The notes: generated from the sequence alone by a model not told the origin. Counted from the first letter of the stretch, positions 1 through 12,348 are shown. The stretch: 64,000 nt of DNA from Blepharisma japonicum (GCA_949751835.1 CATKHK010000113.1:62001-126000), one strand, 5' to 3'. Translations and numbers: made by a program.

Positions 1-64
1 GACAAAAATAAGAACCACAGCAAATGCCAACCTATAAATAAAAATTTAGAGATATTTTAATAGC

Positions 65-1882
65 TTAGTCTATTTTGAAAATAATCCTTTCTAACTTATC
101 TACAACATTATGCAATTGCTTTGTGTGAAAGTTTCCTCCAAGCTTTGCAACACAATGTAAAGCGTATATATACTCTGATGGATATTGCTTTTCAGCTTTC
201 TTTTTCTTCTGGACAATAAAATCGCAGCAAGGAAGTGGATATTCTGGATTTTCTGAAAAATGATGCTGAATTTCTTCTAATAAAAATGAATTACATAGTT
301 GCTTGGGCTTTTCTAATATTTTTATTGGAAAATAATCCTTTCCTTCACTTTTTTTGCTTGTTAGCTCCAACACAGAGTTTGGCTTGTAATCCAGTGCTAG
401 CTGTAAATGTGAATAATAATTTTGTAAATTTTCTTCAGTCAAATTAAAAACTTGATTTGCATGGGTTTTCTCATTTATTTCATATTGTCACAGCCTAAAC
501 AATCTTTGCAAGCTTGGAAAGCTGCTTATTTTCCGCGCTAGCTCGTCTTGATTTTCCTTCATTTTTTCAGCTGTATTTGTATCAAAAGCATCGCTGCTAT
601 CTTTATAAACTTCAATAGAGTATGGTAAATCATTTAGCCCATATATCAATTTGATAACTAAAAATACGCATCCTGCTATAAGGACTTCCTGTATAAATTA
701 TACTGCTAATGTATTTATAAAGCAATCTGTATTGAATTCTTCTGAAAACTTTTTATATAGCTTATAAGACAATTGAGAAAACTCTGAAGGAAGACTCAGC
801 CTTTTGCATTCAGCTACTGCAAGGTTAAGTGCAAAGGTATCATAGGATCTAAAAGCTGAGATCACATCAATTTCATACTTTTGCTTGAATTCAATTAGAG
901 TCACTCGAATTCAGTGCTCACTCGGAAGACTGAGAGGGCGGAATAATGAACAAAATTTTTCCGGAATATCTAACTCTTGATATGAAGTAAAATATGGTAA
1001 AGTCCCATCATAAGCGGCCTCCAATATATCAGTCACAAGCACAGCTGAATTTTCAGCATAAGTATAAAGCATTGCTATATAAGCAATAATCAAAATATTA
1101 CTTAACTCTATTGGAGTTTTCAATGAAAGGCCTTTAGCCGTCGTTGAGTGCTCTTTGTTGAGCTCTTCAAAAGTTTTTACTAATTTATTTTCAATTTTTG
1201 TTTCTTCAGCAATTTTTTCAAAAACGACTGGGTAAGATCTTTTCATTTCTTCGTAGATATAGATTAAGATACTTGCCTTATCCCTGATATTTAGCTCATT
1301 TTCAAAGTTCTTAGGGTCAAGGCGTCTTTTATTGCATTCATTTATTAAGGTTCGTGTGGAAACCCCATCAGCAAATCTGTCTGGTAGTCTTCCTTTGCGA
1401 CCTTTTCCACACACTTTTTCGATTTCTTGCCTGACTTTTTTGTCAAATAATATTTCTGTTTTTGTATACTTATTAGGCTTTTCTCGATCTCTTTTTCGCC
1501 TGTTTTTCGGCCTAACTTCTCGATTTTCTAATTTTTCTAAAATTTTTTCTCAAATTATGTTAGCATTGCTTTTGAGTTCCTGTTTGAGATTTTTGTTTTT
1601 TATTAAAGCAGTTAGCATGATTTCTATAAGTGATTTATAAGCTTGAGTATATTCAAACCAGGATAATTCTATATAAAAATTACTGTAGTCTGTATCTTTT
1701 ATTTTCGATGATTTTTGTGTAGCGTATTTAACTTTACGCTTAAGAGGGGTTGGGGTGGCTGAATAAAAGGTTTCATCCACTAAAGTGTTAAATCTTGGAG
1801 CTTGAGTAAAACAAATGGTGCAAACTAAATAGCCAGAAGAATGCTCAAAAAATTCTGTGTTGCGGCAATTTATGCATTCCAT
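65..1882 (-). CDS. TAF1B/RRN7-like RNA polymerase I initiation factor
   Basis: About 600 aa when TGA is read as Trp and one 15-nt intron (689-703) is removed. The N-terminus carries a zinc ribbon, CINC...CTIC, within the first 25 residues, followed by a basic stretch and a long helical region. After the intron comes AGCVFLVIKLIYGLND, which resembles the cyclin-fold signature of TAF1B/Rrn7 proteins (a hydrophobic run, then KLLYGLDD). In that family the protein is the TFIIB-like factor that brings Pol I to the rDNA promoter in the nucleolus. Without the code and intron corrections the gene falls into four pieces in three blocks (1882-1550, 1414-698, 442-65), all in one frame once the intron is removed. 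The stop is TAA. Family assignment rests on the zinc ribbon plus the cyclin-fold motif; another TFIIB-like factor is the alternative. Confidence 0.7.
689..703 (-). other. 15-nt intron in the TAF1B-like gene
   Basis: On the minus strand the sequence is GTATAATTTATACAG, 15 nt with GT...AG ends, in phase 0. If retained it adds an in-frame TAA. Removing it joins ...NTLA to EVLIAGCVFLV and restores the conserved cyclin-fold motif. The size and GTAT start match heterotrich introns. Confidence 0.8.
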
Positions 1883-2108
1883 CTTGATTTGCGGGTATCT
1901 TATTAGGATTAATAATCACTATGGACATTTAACTATAAGGATATTCTCTGAAATGTATATGGATCATGTAGATATAAATTAAGTTAAAAAATTATTTTTT
2001 TCTTTTATAATAAAATGAGTTGGCACGGCTTTTTTCTTATAACAGAAAATAATCATTATAGGTAAGAATGGTTAATTCTTTAATTTTTTTAGTTTCTTGC
2101 AATCAAAA

Positions 2109-3035
2109 ATGGCTGAACTTTTAACGGACCCTATAGTAGACGTTTCTGATGAGAAAACGCCTGATCAACCTTCAAACTCTCCTACAAAAAACTATCATAA
2201 AAGATCTCAATCCACTGCTGAAAAGTCTTTTGTTATAGAAAACATGAGCCCAAGAAAATCAAAAGAAATTAAAGGAAAGCAGATGTGGAATGCAGTTCAA
2301 TCTAGAAAAGAACTTGATAAAAAGATCCAGGCAATACAAAACAGAATCAAACATTTAGAAAAAGAAGAAAATAAGGCCAAAAAAGTTATTGAAATGTCAA
2401 ATAAAAGACAAGGCGAAAGAAAAAATGTAAGAGGAAATCATGAAAATCATGTTCAATTAAAAATTGATACAAAAATCAAGCGAGAAAAAGACCTTGAGGC
2501 GAAAAAACAAAGAATTTCTATAGAAAATGAAAACAGGAGAAATAAGTTGAATGAGACAAAAAATAATTTACTGCAAAGAAATTTAACTGCAAAGCAGAAA
2601 ATTAAAGAGCAGCAAGAAACTAACGAAAGCATGACTAGAAGTTTTATGGAAAAAGTAAAATCAGAAAATAAAGAAAAAGCTCAATTGGTGTACAAGGCAG
2701 AAAAAATGACCAAGCATAAGCGAAGCTTAAGCGCAAGGCTCGATTTTCAATCCAAAGAAATTAATTACATCCAAAAGCTAGAATATGAGCAAAAGACTCA
2801 AGAGTTGCAAGAAGGAGAGCTCGAAAGACTAGAGAAAATGGAAGAAGATATCATTGAAAGATTAAAATACACCAAATGTCTTGAAAAAGAAACACTCAGT
2901 AAAGAACTAAGTTCTTCGATGGTGATTTCAAGACCTTTTATGACTCCAACAAAGTTGGATGACCCTTTGATGAACACTCAAAAAATCTTCTTTAAGCAAT
3001 CTCCAAAGTCATCAATTCTAAAGAAAAGTATTTAA
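2109..3035 (+). CDS. Coiled-coil protein, function unknown
   Basis: A 308-aa protein from the ATG at 2109 (MAELLTDP); the open frame runs on to 2097, but only a TTG lies there. The first ~70 residues are Ser/Pro/Thr-rich and look disordered (SPTKNYHKRSQSTAEKS). Residues ~75-260 are almost entirely charged heptad-like sequence rich in K, E, Q and R, indicating a long coiled coil. The C-terminal ~40 residues are again disordered with SP/TP sites (MTPTKLDDP, QSPKSSILKK) that could be kinase targets. No enzyme motif is visible. A cytoskeletal or basal-body role would be typical of such proteins in ciliates, but that is inference. Confidence 0.75.
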   Translation: MAELLTDPIVDVSDEKTPDQPSNSPTKNYHKRSQSTAEKSFVIENMSPRKSKEIKGKQMWNAVQSRKELDKKIQAIQNRIKHLEKEENKAKKVIEMSNKRQGERKNVRGNHENHVQLKIDTKIKREKDLEAKKQRISIENENRRNKLNETKNNLLQRNLTAKQKIKEQQETNESMTRSFMEKVKSENKEKAQLVYKAEKMTKHKRSLSARLDFQSKEINYIQKLEYEQKTQELQEGELERLEKMEEDIIERLKYTKCLEKETLSKELSSSMVISRPFMTPTKLDDPLMNTQKIFFKQSPKSSILKKSI

Positions 3036-3234
3036 CTAACTAATTGTGTAGAAATTTTTAAGATTCACAATAAAGCAGGATTATATATTGAAATATCTTT
3101 TAAGATTCATAATTTTTACTTAAATAATTAAAGTGAAATAAAAATGATAATCCTATGCAAAATGGACAGTTTTTTAAGTATCCATTTTGGATACGCAGAT
3201 CCTTTAGATATCTATTTAGCGTAATAATCTTCAG

Positions 3235-6200
3235 ATGAGGAAATTTTCGTTCTACTCTGTATTTATGATACTATCTAGTGCCGTCGACATCACAATCATA
3301 AGATCGCAATACACGCAATCATTTTTAGACTCATATATTTTCTCTCAGCCTTATAATTCTCTTGATCTAAGCTTTTACAACGCAAGCTCATCATCTAGCT
3401 TGACAGATTATTTAAGTTATTACCAAGACCAAGTGGTATTGGATCTCACCAATTCTTTAATTTATTCTGAAATAATTTCCCAAATTTCGGAACATCAAAA
3501 CCTGCTGCATGTCAAAATCGACAATTTTTACTTGACGTCAGGTAAAAATTCTTTCACGTTAGCCATACCAGTGAAAAATGAAATTTTATCAGCTGGCCAG
3601 CTTTTAAACAGCCTAAATTTGCACTCGTATGGCATTATTTATTTGGAAGAATATAAAGAACAATACAACGACATTATAAATCCCGCAACTGTGGCATTGA
3701 TACTGCCGCATGAGTATAGTGATGAATATCTGAAAACATTGCTAAATAAATATATCCGATATTCGTCTGTTAATACTATAATTTTGCTGCTTCCTGGAAA
3801 ATTGTCAGCGCAAGTTTTGCAAGTGGCTGGAACTGATTTCGAAGACTTAGGATTTGTTTGAATTTTAATGCCAATTGCTGATTATTTATCTTACTCAAAA
3901 AATACTTCCTTAGAAAATGATGGGCCAATTCTTATGTATTCATCAAGCACTTCTTTAAAATCAAAGCTAGCCCTTCTCTACTTTACATTAAATTTATGCT
4001 CAGAAGCCAATTTTGGCTTATTCGACTGCTTCCAAAAATCTATTGAATTTGACGAAAACCACCAATTATTAGCGAACTACTCCATTCTAAACACCCAAAA
4101 CTCCTCTTATATAACTGTAGGAATTACCACTGTTTCTTCTTGCACCATATCAGATTCACTAAAATGGTCACATGGCTCAATAACTGAAAAAACCATTTCT
4201 ATCTCCCAAGACGCAGGGCTTTATTCAGCAGCAGGTGCCTATATATCATTTTTAGTCCCATCTTATAATGGGAACGAGCTAGGTGTCAGCTATGTCAACA
4301 ATAACTCCACAATCCTCAGAGGGTTCAAGCTAAAAAGAAATACTTATAACTTTGGAAGCTTATATTATAATAAAACCTTTATGGAAAATGCATTTAATGG
4401 AGCCAAAGGACAACTAAAAACCCTTATGATTGCTCCTGCTTTATCGGACGTTGCTATACATTTGTATCATACAATGCAAAATAATTCAGTTAATTTACCA
4501 ATGATTGGGTATTCTAATACTGTTGACTCTTTGTCATCGCCTACAAATTTTCCTATGTTTTCTAGAGTTAATATGGCTTCTGGATATATAGGATATGTGC
4601 TGGGGATAATTTTGAATTATTTTGGGTGGTCCAATGTAGGTGTTTTATACCTGGACAATGTTTTTGCGACAAATGTGTTTAATGCATTTGAAGAAGAATG
4701 CAAGCAAAAACAGATAAAAATTGTAAATGAAGGCAAAGAAATGCTGCCTGATAATTCTCCATCATGGAAACATGAAGAAATTGATCCGATCTTGATAAAT
4801 TTAGGAAAAAGTGAAGCACGAATTATTTTGATGATTTGTTATACTCAAGATGCAACGAGTATTATTACAAGACTATGGGAGCTTGGCTATCATGGAGATA
4901 ATCGTGTAATTATAGCTGTTGGGTGGCTTGCATCAAGCATGGTGATGCAAAATGAGTCTGACCCTTCTTATAATGCTACCCAGCTTCATATATTAAGAGA
5001 GTCTTTGAGAGGGTCGTTGATGTTTTTCCCTGTTTCTTATGCTGGTGCATTTGGTCAAAAAGTATATAATGATTATACATATAATTATAAGACTGATCCA
5101 ATTGGCTATACAGGTTTTGCTTTTGATTCAATTCTTGCTTCTGCTTACGCTATTGAACAGGTAATTTTACAAGGAAAAGATTACAATGACCCTAACGTTT
5201 TAATGAGCGCTATAAGAAATCTCAGATTTACAGGTGCTACAGGTTTAGTGAAAATTGAGCAATACACAAATGACAGAGCAGTAATGGATCACTCCATATA
5301 CAACTGTAAAGAAATATCAGAAAATAATTGGGAAATAAAAATAGTTGGCGTTTATTCACCAACTGGCTCTCAAGTTTTTACATATACTGATAATATTATA
5401 TGGCCAGATGGGACTTCTATAACTCCTCCAGATACTCCGATACCTAAAAGCTGTCCATATGATGACTCAGAAATTGAGCCATCTACATCTGGTCATGTGA
5501 TGGTCTGCATTATTGGGTTAATTGTTTTATCTGTTGCAATTTTATCAAGTATTTGTACATGGAAATATTGGAAAGACGTAAAATATTCTGAGATTTTAAA
5601 AAAAACTGAAATGACATTTTATGATATGGTAGCAATTAGTAGGATTTTTATTGAATTTTTCCAGTTAGTAGGCATTGCTCCTTCCATTCCAGCAATTTTT
5701 AATATGATAAAATTTGTTGGAAATTCCTTGTCTTTGAATTTAGATAAAATGTATATACTTGATAAAACTTATTTTTGGATTTCTATGCAAGCTGCTTTTG
5801 GAGCTTTAGGTGCATCTTTTATAATAAGATTTGCTTATATTATGAAAATTCATGTGCCTTTTGTGAAAATTATTATGTCAAGTGTATGGGATTTATTTTA
5901 TGTTGCTATTTTGTCGACACTTCTAAATGTATTTGTATGCAAGAATGGGATTGGTGAAGAACTTGATGAAACAATATTAATTTTTGATTGTTTTACTATG
6001 TGCTGGAAAGGGACACATCTAGCTTATGCTATTACTTCTTTTTTTGTTATTATATTTTACGTTTTATTATCAGTAATAGAAAGACCAAGATGGCAAGAAT
6101 CAAATCAAGCTGAGCAGAATATTCATTTATCTCCAAGCTTTTTGACGATAAAATCACTTTTATTTACACTCATTATTGTCATTAAAAAAATGGTAAATAC

Positions 6201-6675
6201 AGATTTACCTGTTATATATCTCAGCTTCTTCACAATGATCAGCATATGTTATCTCGGAATCATTGCATTTATAAAGCCTTACAATCTTAAAATTTTGAAT
6301 CTTTGGTATATTATCAGCATGATCGCTCTATGTTGGCTTAATCTTATAGGAGTTCTTTATTACATTATGGAAGCCGAAAGAACCATTCTTTGGCTGTCTT
6401 TGTTATCTATTGGCTGGGGCTGTATATGTTTTGGAGGTCTTGCCTACCAAAAATCTCGAAATTTATATTGACCTTTTAGCAGCGGTATTGATAAAAACGA
6501 AAAGCTATACAAATTTGCTTTCAAAAGTAGCAGTGTTATGGATGCCCAAAAAATAGCTCATCAGCTGAGAAAGTTTAACCTTGAAAGTTCTCCGACTTTT
6601 AATGAAGTAACATTTAGGAACCAAAATGATATAAGCGAAGATAACTCAGTAAGAGTATCTATTGCATTCAACTAG
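3235..6675 (+). CDS. Class C GPCR-like receptor (ANF-type ligand-binding domain plus 7TM)
   Basis: A 1146-aa protein; the frame continues through TGA (Trp) at 3859 and 6469 and ends with TAG at 6673. The N-terminus starts MRKFSFYSVFMILSS, a signal peptide. Residues ~25-740 form an extracellular region whose second half resembles the receptor-family (ANF/Venus-flytrap) ligand-binding fold: PMIGYSNTVDSLSS, FSRVNMASGYIGYVLGIIL and FGWSNVGVLYLDN. Several hydrophobic helices follow from ~755 (HVMVCIIGLIVLSVAILSSI) to ~1075, consistent with seven membrane passes, then a ~70-aa cytoplasmic tail. The layout matches metabotropic glutamate/GABA-B receptors at the cell surface; the ligand cannot be inferred. 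Confidence 0.75.
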
Positions 6676-7189
6676 TGAAGATAGGTAAAGAGTAATAAAC
6701 TCATAAATAACTTAAAGTCTTAACTAAATAAGCTTATAAACTAGTATAGAGGATTTTATATCTGTCAGTCCCCTTTAAAATAAACAAAAAATAGCTGCTT
6801 AAGCTGTGATCCATTATCTATATTTTTTAAAAGCGTTTTTCTGATATCCTGGCATATTCTTAAAAAGCTTCAATTCATAAGGTGATGCTTTTTGTATATA
6901 TCATAAAATCCTGACTTGTTTTTCTTATGCGATTTATGTTAAGGCTAAAATTCGCAGTTACTGATATCACTTATATGAAAATAACTACAAGGATTTAATT
7001 ACAAAAAATAATTTATCTTAGATGATCTATTTTTTTAAAACTATATGGCTTCTCAATGAGCAGATTTATTTTTTAATTGATTAATATCAAAGTTTAAAGT
7101 AGAGATCTTGACATTTTTTCAATATGACCCCAAACTTTTATGCTTTTATATTGTAATTTATGAAGACTCATTTATATCGGCATATTCAT

Positions 7190-7335
7190 TTGTTAGGGTT
7201 TCAAGTTTTGCTTACAAATTGTGTCAACCAACTGAATCAACAAGCTTGGCTAAAAGTATGTTTGAATGAAAATTCAAAGTACTAGTATCACTTACGTGAA
7301 AAACACCTACTATGATTTAATTACAAAAAAAATTA
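7190..7335 (+). repeat. Dispersed repeat, copy 1
   Basis: The segment TTTCAAGTTTTGCTTACAAA...GTGTCAACCAACTGAATCAAC with CAAGCTTGGC and a downstream CACTTACGTGAAAA is echoed at ~12940-13035 and ~16795-16900. It lies between family-A genes and looks like shared flanking DNA rather than a coding element; no terminal repeats were seen. Confidence 0.4.
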
Positions 7336-7924
7336 TCTGGGCCTTATTCCATCAAGCTAACCTATATAAGAACTTGATAATATCTAAGATTTCCGCTAAT
7401 TTTGACATAAGTTCAAATTCAGTATAATCAAGGATGGGGGAATGGGTATATTTTCAAGCCTCATGCCGCAGAAGACATCGAGTTTATTGAGAAAAATATA
7501 GGCTGCAGCTTAAGCCAAGCAGAATTTTGTAAACAAAGTTTGCAAAATATGAGATATATAGGTGCATAATTTGAGCTGGATGTGATCAATTGCTGATTTC
7601 ACAAGCAATGATTCTGAATATGGACGATGCTGAATGCATTGCCACATGCACAAATAGAAGAATCTTTCTAAGCTGCAGAAACTACGTTTAAGATTTTATG
7701 CAGACAAAAGTTATATGGATAAAGGATTTATACCATTACATATGGTCTATAAGCAGGTAGGATATCTTCTGGAATTATTGTGGTTATCTTTCAGTAGTGC
7801 GCCAAGCAACGTATTTTGCTGTGTGTAAAAGTGTATAGCAAGTGATGAATCTTTATTTATATTTATTCATGCACAAGCTTTCTAGTTTTTGTTAGCTACT
7901 AGTTCATTAATCTTACTCAAAATT

Positions 7925-7963
7925 TTAGTTTTAGTAAATTTGCGCAAATTATAAATATAAAGA
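7925..7963 (+). promoter_or_regulatory. Conserved upstream block of family-A genes
   Basis: TTTTAGTTTTAGTA, then ATTTGCGCAAA, then an AT-rich run ending AATATAAAG just before the ATG. The same order occurs before A2 (9336-9377) and in weaker form before A5, A6 and A8, including the ATGG start context. It is probably a core promoter plus short 5' leader; ciliate promoters are poorly defined, so this rests on conservation only. Confidence 0.45.
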
Positions 7964-9031
7964 ATGGCAGATAAATATTTAAAAGAACAAAAAACTAGAA
8001 TTGAAGAATTCGCGAAAATGCTTAAAACTTTATGTATAAACGACTCTAATCACCTCAGCCAGCTTCAAACTGATTTTGATACTCTTTCTAATACACCAGA
8101 TAACATAAAAGATATGATTAAAATCAATAAAAATGATTTTAGCGCATTAATAAGCTTCGCCAAGCAATACAGCATCACTCAATTATTATTAAATAAAAAA
8201 CTATTTGAAATCCACAAGCAAAATTATAATAATTCTTACAATTCAGATTTCAATTACCTTTACAATGATGACAAAAATGTAAATTCAACAGAAATTTATA
8301 TTTATGACATAAAATCTCATGAAATAACTTCAACAATCGAATTAAAATCTTACAAAATAACAAATTATATTAAAATCTCAAATTCGCACTTACTTATTAT
8401 GGGAGTTAATAAAAACAGGTATAAGGGACTTTTAATGGAGCTAAAAACTAAAACAATAAGGCAGACTTTTAATATAAAGAGCCAAGAAAATGCATTTGAT
8501 TACTTCAATCAATTTATTTATTATGATGATTATTTATTTGTATTTGGAGATTTAGGTAGCACAGGCTTGGCGAAATATCATATAAATCATAACATCTGGC
8601 AAAAATTGGAATTTCCACGTTTGGAAGGAAGAAGGTTTTTTGTTCTTTTCCACAACTATGTCTTAATAAGCAGTTTTAAGAAAAAAGGTTTGTCTATATA
8701 TGATCTTTTAATTGAATCTCATTCAGAGTTTACTTTTTATAGTCCCCCAAATGTTTCTAAATTTTTATTTACTGATCAAGTAAGGGTTTATTTGTGAATA
8801 CAAGACAGATCTATTCATGAAAGTGATGTAAATAACCCATTTAAATGAAATCTCATAGGGAAAGGGAAAATTGGTTTTGGAATTCCTTATTCACCTTCTG
8901 ATGTAACTTTCAGCAATTTTGAAGGAAATATTTATGCTAGTTTTATTGAGAGACCTCATATGTTTTGCTATATGTTTAATAGAGAAAGAAAAAAAATGGA
9001 ATTAATTTCGAAAGAGAAAGTCAATAAGTAA
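7964..9031 (+). CDS. Family-A kelch-like protein, copy A1
   Basis: 355 aa, intact with TGA as Trp (for example at 8796 and 8846), stop TAA. The N-terminal ~90 residues are helical (EEFAKMLKTLCINDSNHLSQ...LNKKLFEIHKQNYNNSYNSD); the rest is beta-rich. One stretch, YLFVFGDLGSTGLAKY followed by W and KLEFPRLEGRRF, resembles a kelch blade (hydrophobic-G...Y...W pattern). The C-terminus carries the family signature FLFTDQVRVYLW...SDVNNPFKWNLIG and ends in a basic NRERKKMEL tail. No signal peptide or TM segment. It may be a beta-propeller adaptor, but only one blade-like repeat is clear, so function is unknown. First member of the tandem array. Confidence 0.75.
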
Positions 9032-9377
9032 TTTTTAAATTCTTTTTAGTAATCTATAGTTCTTCAAGCGTTATGGCTTTTTACTAATCTTAGAATTATA
9101 TATATTAGACACCCATTTAAATTAAAATCATTTCTAAATTATTTATGCTTAGCATGCGTTGACGTTTGATTTATTTGGCATAATTCCTTATTTAGCAGTA
9201 GTATCTTATAACTGTTTAGCCTTAAATAGTAGAAAAATCGAATTATTTTTGATTTAATAAAATTCTACTCGAGCTTTCAGAGTTAAATGCTATATTATAG
9301 CAAGAATACATCTTTGTTTCATTCATCTGCTCAACATTTTAGTTTTAGTATATTTTTGCAAACTATTAATATAAAGT
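9032..9377 (+). other. Intergenic spacer between A1 and A2
   Basis: AT-rich spacer with no gene. The last ~40 bp before 9378 repeat the family-A upstream block (ACATTTTAGTTTTAGTATAT, TTTGCA, then AATATAAAG next to the ATG). Nothing else was identified. Confidence 0.5.
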
Positions 9378-10482
9378 ATGGCTGGTTTATACTTAAAAGA
9401 GCAAAAAGCCAAAATTGAAGAATTCACAAAAATGCTTGAAACTTTAAGTGTAAATGACTCTAATCACCTCAGCCAGCTTCAAACTGCTTTTGATACTCTT
9501 TCTGCTTTGCCAGAGAGCATAAAAGATATGATTAAAATTAACAAAAATGATGTTCGCGTTATATGCTTATATAAAAGCTTCTTCAAGCAATACCGCATCA
9601 CTCAATTATTATTGAATAAAAAACTTTTTGAAATCCACAAGCAAAACTATAATAATTCTTACAATTCGGATTTCAATTACCTTTACAATGATGACGAAAA
9701 TGAAAATTCAACAGAAATTTACATCTATGATATATAGTCTTTTGTATATTTTAACAAAAACGAATCGCTTGTGGATTCAGACTTGACTTGTAGAACTGCA
9801 TTCCGTCTATAAAATTGCGAATTATATTAAAATTTTAAACTCGCATTTACTTATCCTGAGAGATAATGAAATTGAGTATAATGGGTATTTAATGGAGCTA
9901 AAAACTAAAACTATAAGGCAGATTTTTAATATTAAGTACCAAGATAATGCATTTGATTACTTCAATCAGTTTATTTATTATAATGATTATTTATTTGTAT
10001 TTGGAAATTTAAGATACACAGGCTTGGCGAAATATAACATAAATCGGAACAGCTGGCAAAAATTGGAATTTCCACGTTTGGATAGAAGAGTTTTTTCTGT
10101 TCTTTTCCACAATTATGTCTTAATAAGCCGTTTTTGTAACTCAAGCTTTTATTTATATGATCTTTTAATTGAATCTCGTTCAGAAATTACTTTTTATATT
10201 TCCCCACTAAATTGCAAATTTTTATTTACTGATCAAGTAAGGGTTTATTTGTGAATACAAAACAGCTCTATTTATGAAAGTGATGTAAATAACCCATTTA
10301 AATGAAATCTCATAGGAAATAATGATTTTGGAATTCCTTATTCACCTTCTGATGTAACTTTCAGCAACTTTGAAGGAAATATTTATGCTAGTTTTCTTAT
10401 GAGACCTCATATATTTTGCTATAAGTTTAATAGAGAAAGAAAAAAAATGAAATTAATTTACCAAGAGCAAGTCAATATGTAA
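9378..10482 (+). pseudogene. Family-A copy A2, disrupted
   Basis: Closest to A1 and strongly similar throughout. The first 119 codons are open to an in-frame TAG at 9735. From about 9800 to the TAA at 10480 the rest of the protein is open in a different frame (YKIANYIKILNSHLL... to ...QEQVNM). The lesion lies in a divergent ~70-bp patch (9738-9810) that has replaced the usual linker between YIYDI and the YKI-NYIKI segment. No 15-nt GT...AG intron can bridge it, so this is scored as a young pseudogene; expression of either half cannot be excluded. Confidence 0.7.
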
Positions 10483-10505
10483 TTTTATAAAATTTTTTTA
10501 GTATT

Positions 10506-10642
10506 TACTTTCTGATGTAACTTTCAGTAAATTTTGAAGGAAATATTTATCCTAGTTTTCTTATGAGACCTCATATGTTTTGCTATATGCTTAATAGAGA
10601 AAGAAAATGAAATTAATTTACCGGGAGCAAGTCAATATGTAA
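10506..10642 (+). repeat. Tandem partial duplicate of the A2 3' end
   Basis: This ~137-bp stretch repeats the last ~130 bp of A2 (CTGATGTAACTTTCAG...TTTTGAAGGAAATATTTAT... to GTCAATATGTAATTTT) with a few changes, and begins ~25 bp after the A2 stop. It has no coding role of its own and marks a local unequal-crossover event. Confidence 0.75.
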
Positions 10643-10849
10643 TTTTGTATTTTTTTTAGTAATCTATAGTACTTCTAGTATTTAGGGATTTTCAATAATC
10701 TCAAATTTAATATTAATAAAACCTTAAAGGTTTTAAGAAAAGCCTTTGCTATTTTTATATTTGATTTTATTTATTTCATACTATATTTTTTAGATTTTAT
10801 CACAATAGGCGAGCAAATATATAAATTGAACGATTTCATGCTTTTTCTT

Positions 10850-11125
10850 AGTATAATGCCATGTGAAAATTAACTAGCTTTCCTAATAGCATAGTGTTAT
10901 AAATTATTCCAAAATAATAGCTGCATTTTAATTATCAAAAAAGGTTCGTTGGTGTCTGCACTTAAGTCTTGGATTGGAAGAAGCAAAGGCTCTCCAATAA
11001 AGAGTGACACAACTAATATTATAAGTTCTTAGCTAGCAGAATCATATGTATTTTTTAAATATTTAGATAGTAAACTCTCTTCTGAATACTCAGCAAAATC
11101 TAATTACTTTTGGTTTAATGTAATT
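10850..11125 (+). repeat. Family-A upstream repeat, copy before A3
   Basis: A ~275-bp block (AGTATAATGCCATGTG...AAATTAACTA..., ...TTATCAAAAAAGG..., ...CAGCAAAATCTAATTACTTT) recurs before A6 (~14540-14770) and before A8 (~21175-21455) at roughly the same distance from the start codon. It therefore travels with the gene in duplication and may hold regulatory sequence. Confidence 0.6.
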
Positions 11126-11152
11126 TTACTTGAGTTTATTAAAGTAAACACT

Positions 11153-12238
11153 ATGGCAGATTGATATTTAGAAGGGCAAAGGATAAAATTGGAAAATTTA
11201 CAAAAATACTTGAATGGTTCAAGTATAAATGACTTTAATCACTTCAGCCAGCTCCAAGCCGAGTTCACTACTCTTTCTACTTTAACAAAAAGCATAAAAG
11301 ATAAAATCAATCTTTATCAAAATCCTCGCCATCGAAATATCTATAGAAACTTCATCAAGCAATGTCGAATTACTCAATTATTATTAAATAAAGAATTTTT
11401 TGAAATCTGCAGCAAGAATCCTTTAAATTCAGATTTCAATTACCTTTACAATCATGATAATCATGATGAAAATCTAAATGGAATAGAAATTTACATTTAT
11501 GATATAAAACTTCAAACAAGAACCTCAACATATGAATTAAAATCATCTGAAGAAAATATACGTTTATGTGATAGAGTAGTGAACTATATTAAATTTTCAA
11601 ATTCGTATTTGCTTATTATAGGAACTAAGGATGATGAATATAAAGGATTTTTAATTGACCTAAACACCAAAATAATAAGTGAGATATTTAATATTAGTAG
11701 CAAAAATCAAACAAAATATTGTTTCAATGAGTTTATTTATTATGATAATTATTTATTTGTATTTGGAGAATTAAGCGACTCAGGCTTGATGAAATATAAC
11801 ATAAATCTGAATAAGAAGAAAAAATTAGAATTTCCGCTTATATATGGAAGACTTTTTTCAGTTCTTTTCCATAACTATGTCTTAATAAGCCAGCTTTGTG
11901 ACTCAAGCTTTTATTTATATGATCTTTTAATTGAATCTCATTCAGAGATTACTTTTTATAATGGTGGAAAAAAATATAGATTTTTATTTACTGATCAAGT
12001 GAGGGCTTATTTATGGATACAAAACGACTCTATTTATGAAAGTGATGTAAATAATCCATTTAAATGAAATCTCATAGGAAATAATGATTTTGGGATTCAT
12101 TATTCACCTTCTGATGTAACTTTCAGCAGTTTTGAAGGAAATATTTATGCTAGTTTTCTTATGAGACCTCAAATGCTTTGCTACAAGTTTAATAGAGAAA
12201 GAAAAGAAATGGAATTGATTAGCACAAGCATGGGATAA
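11153..12238 (+). CDS. Family-A kelch-like protein, copy A3
   Basis: 361 aa, intact. The true start is the ATG at 11153 (MADWYLEGQRIKLENLQ...), with a TGA=Trp at codon 4 that hides it under the standard code. It has the helical N-terminal region, a blade-like YLFVFGELSDSGLMKY segment and the family C-terminal signature FLFTDQVRAYLWIQ...NNPFKWNLIG. The tail diverges (LISTSMG) from the LIYQ- tail of its sisters, probably a recent 3' change. The shared ~275-bp repeat lies just upstream. Confidence 0.75.
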
Positions 12239-12348
12239 CTACTCCTGGAGAGTTTCCTGTTGGGACTACTCTCTTCTCAAACTACCTTAGGGAGATTTAT
12301 AAGTTAAAATTTTAATTTTTTATATGTGTTGAAACATTTAATTACATA

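Larger units (their letters stand above)
6676..7963 (+). other. Intergenic; dispersed repeat pieces and an unidentified decayed reading frame
   Basis: No intact gene is visible. Two similar segments (~6955-7020 and ~7260-7340), each containing CACTTA-TGAAAA and GATTTAATTACAAAAAA, belong to a dispersed repeat also present near 12.95 kb. Around 7430-7820 the base composition rises and short stretches look formerly coding (for example GYIFKPHAAEDIEFIEKN in the plus frame), but stops break every frame. I do not recognise the source. Confidence 0.4.

Noticed and set aside
5775-5957. Small Cys-rich open frame inside the receptor gene
   Set aside because: Out-of-frame shadow of the receptor's membrane region.
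7430-7820. Possible transposase remnant
   Set aside because: Only short coding-like stretches between stops; no catalytic motif and no terminal repeats.
9735-9810. An intron explaining the A2 lesion
   Set aside because: No GT...AG pair of 15-16 nt restores the frame, and a divergent patch has replaced normal coding sequence.
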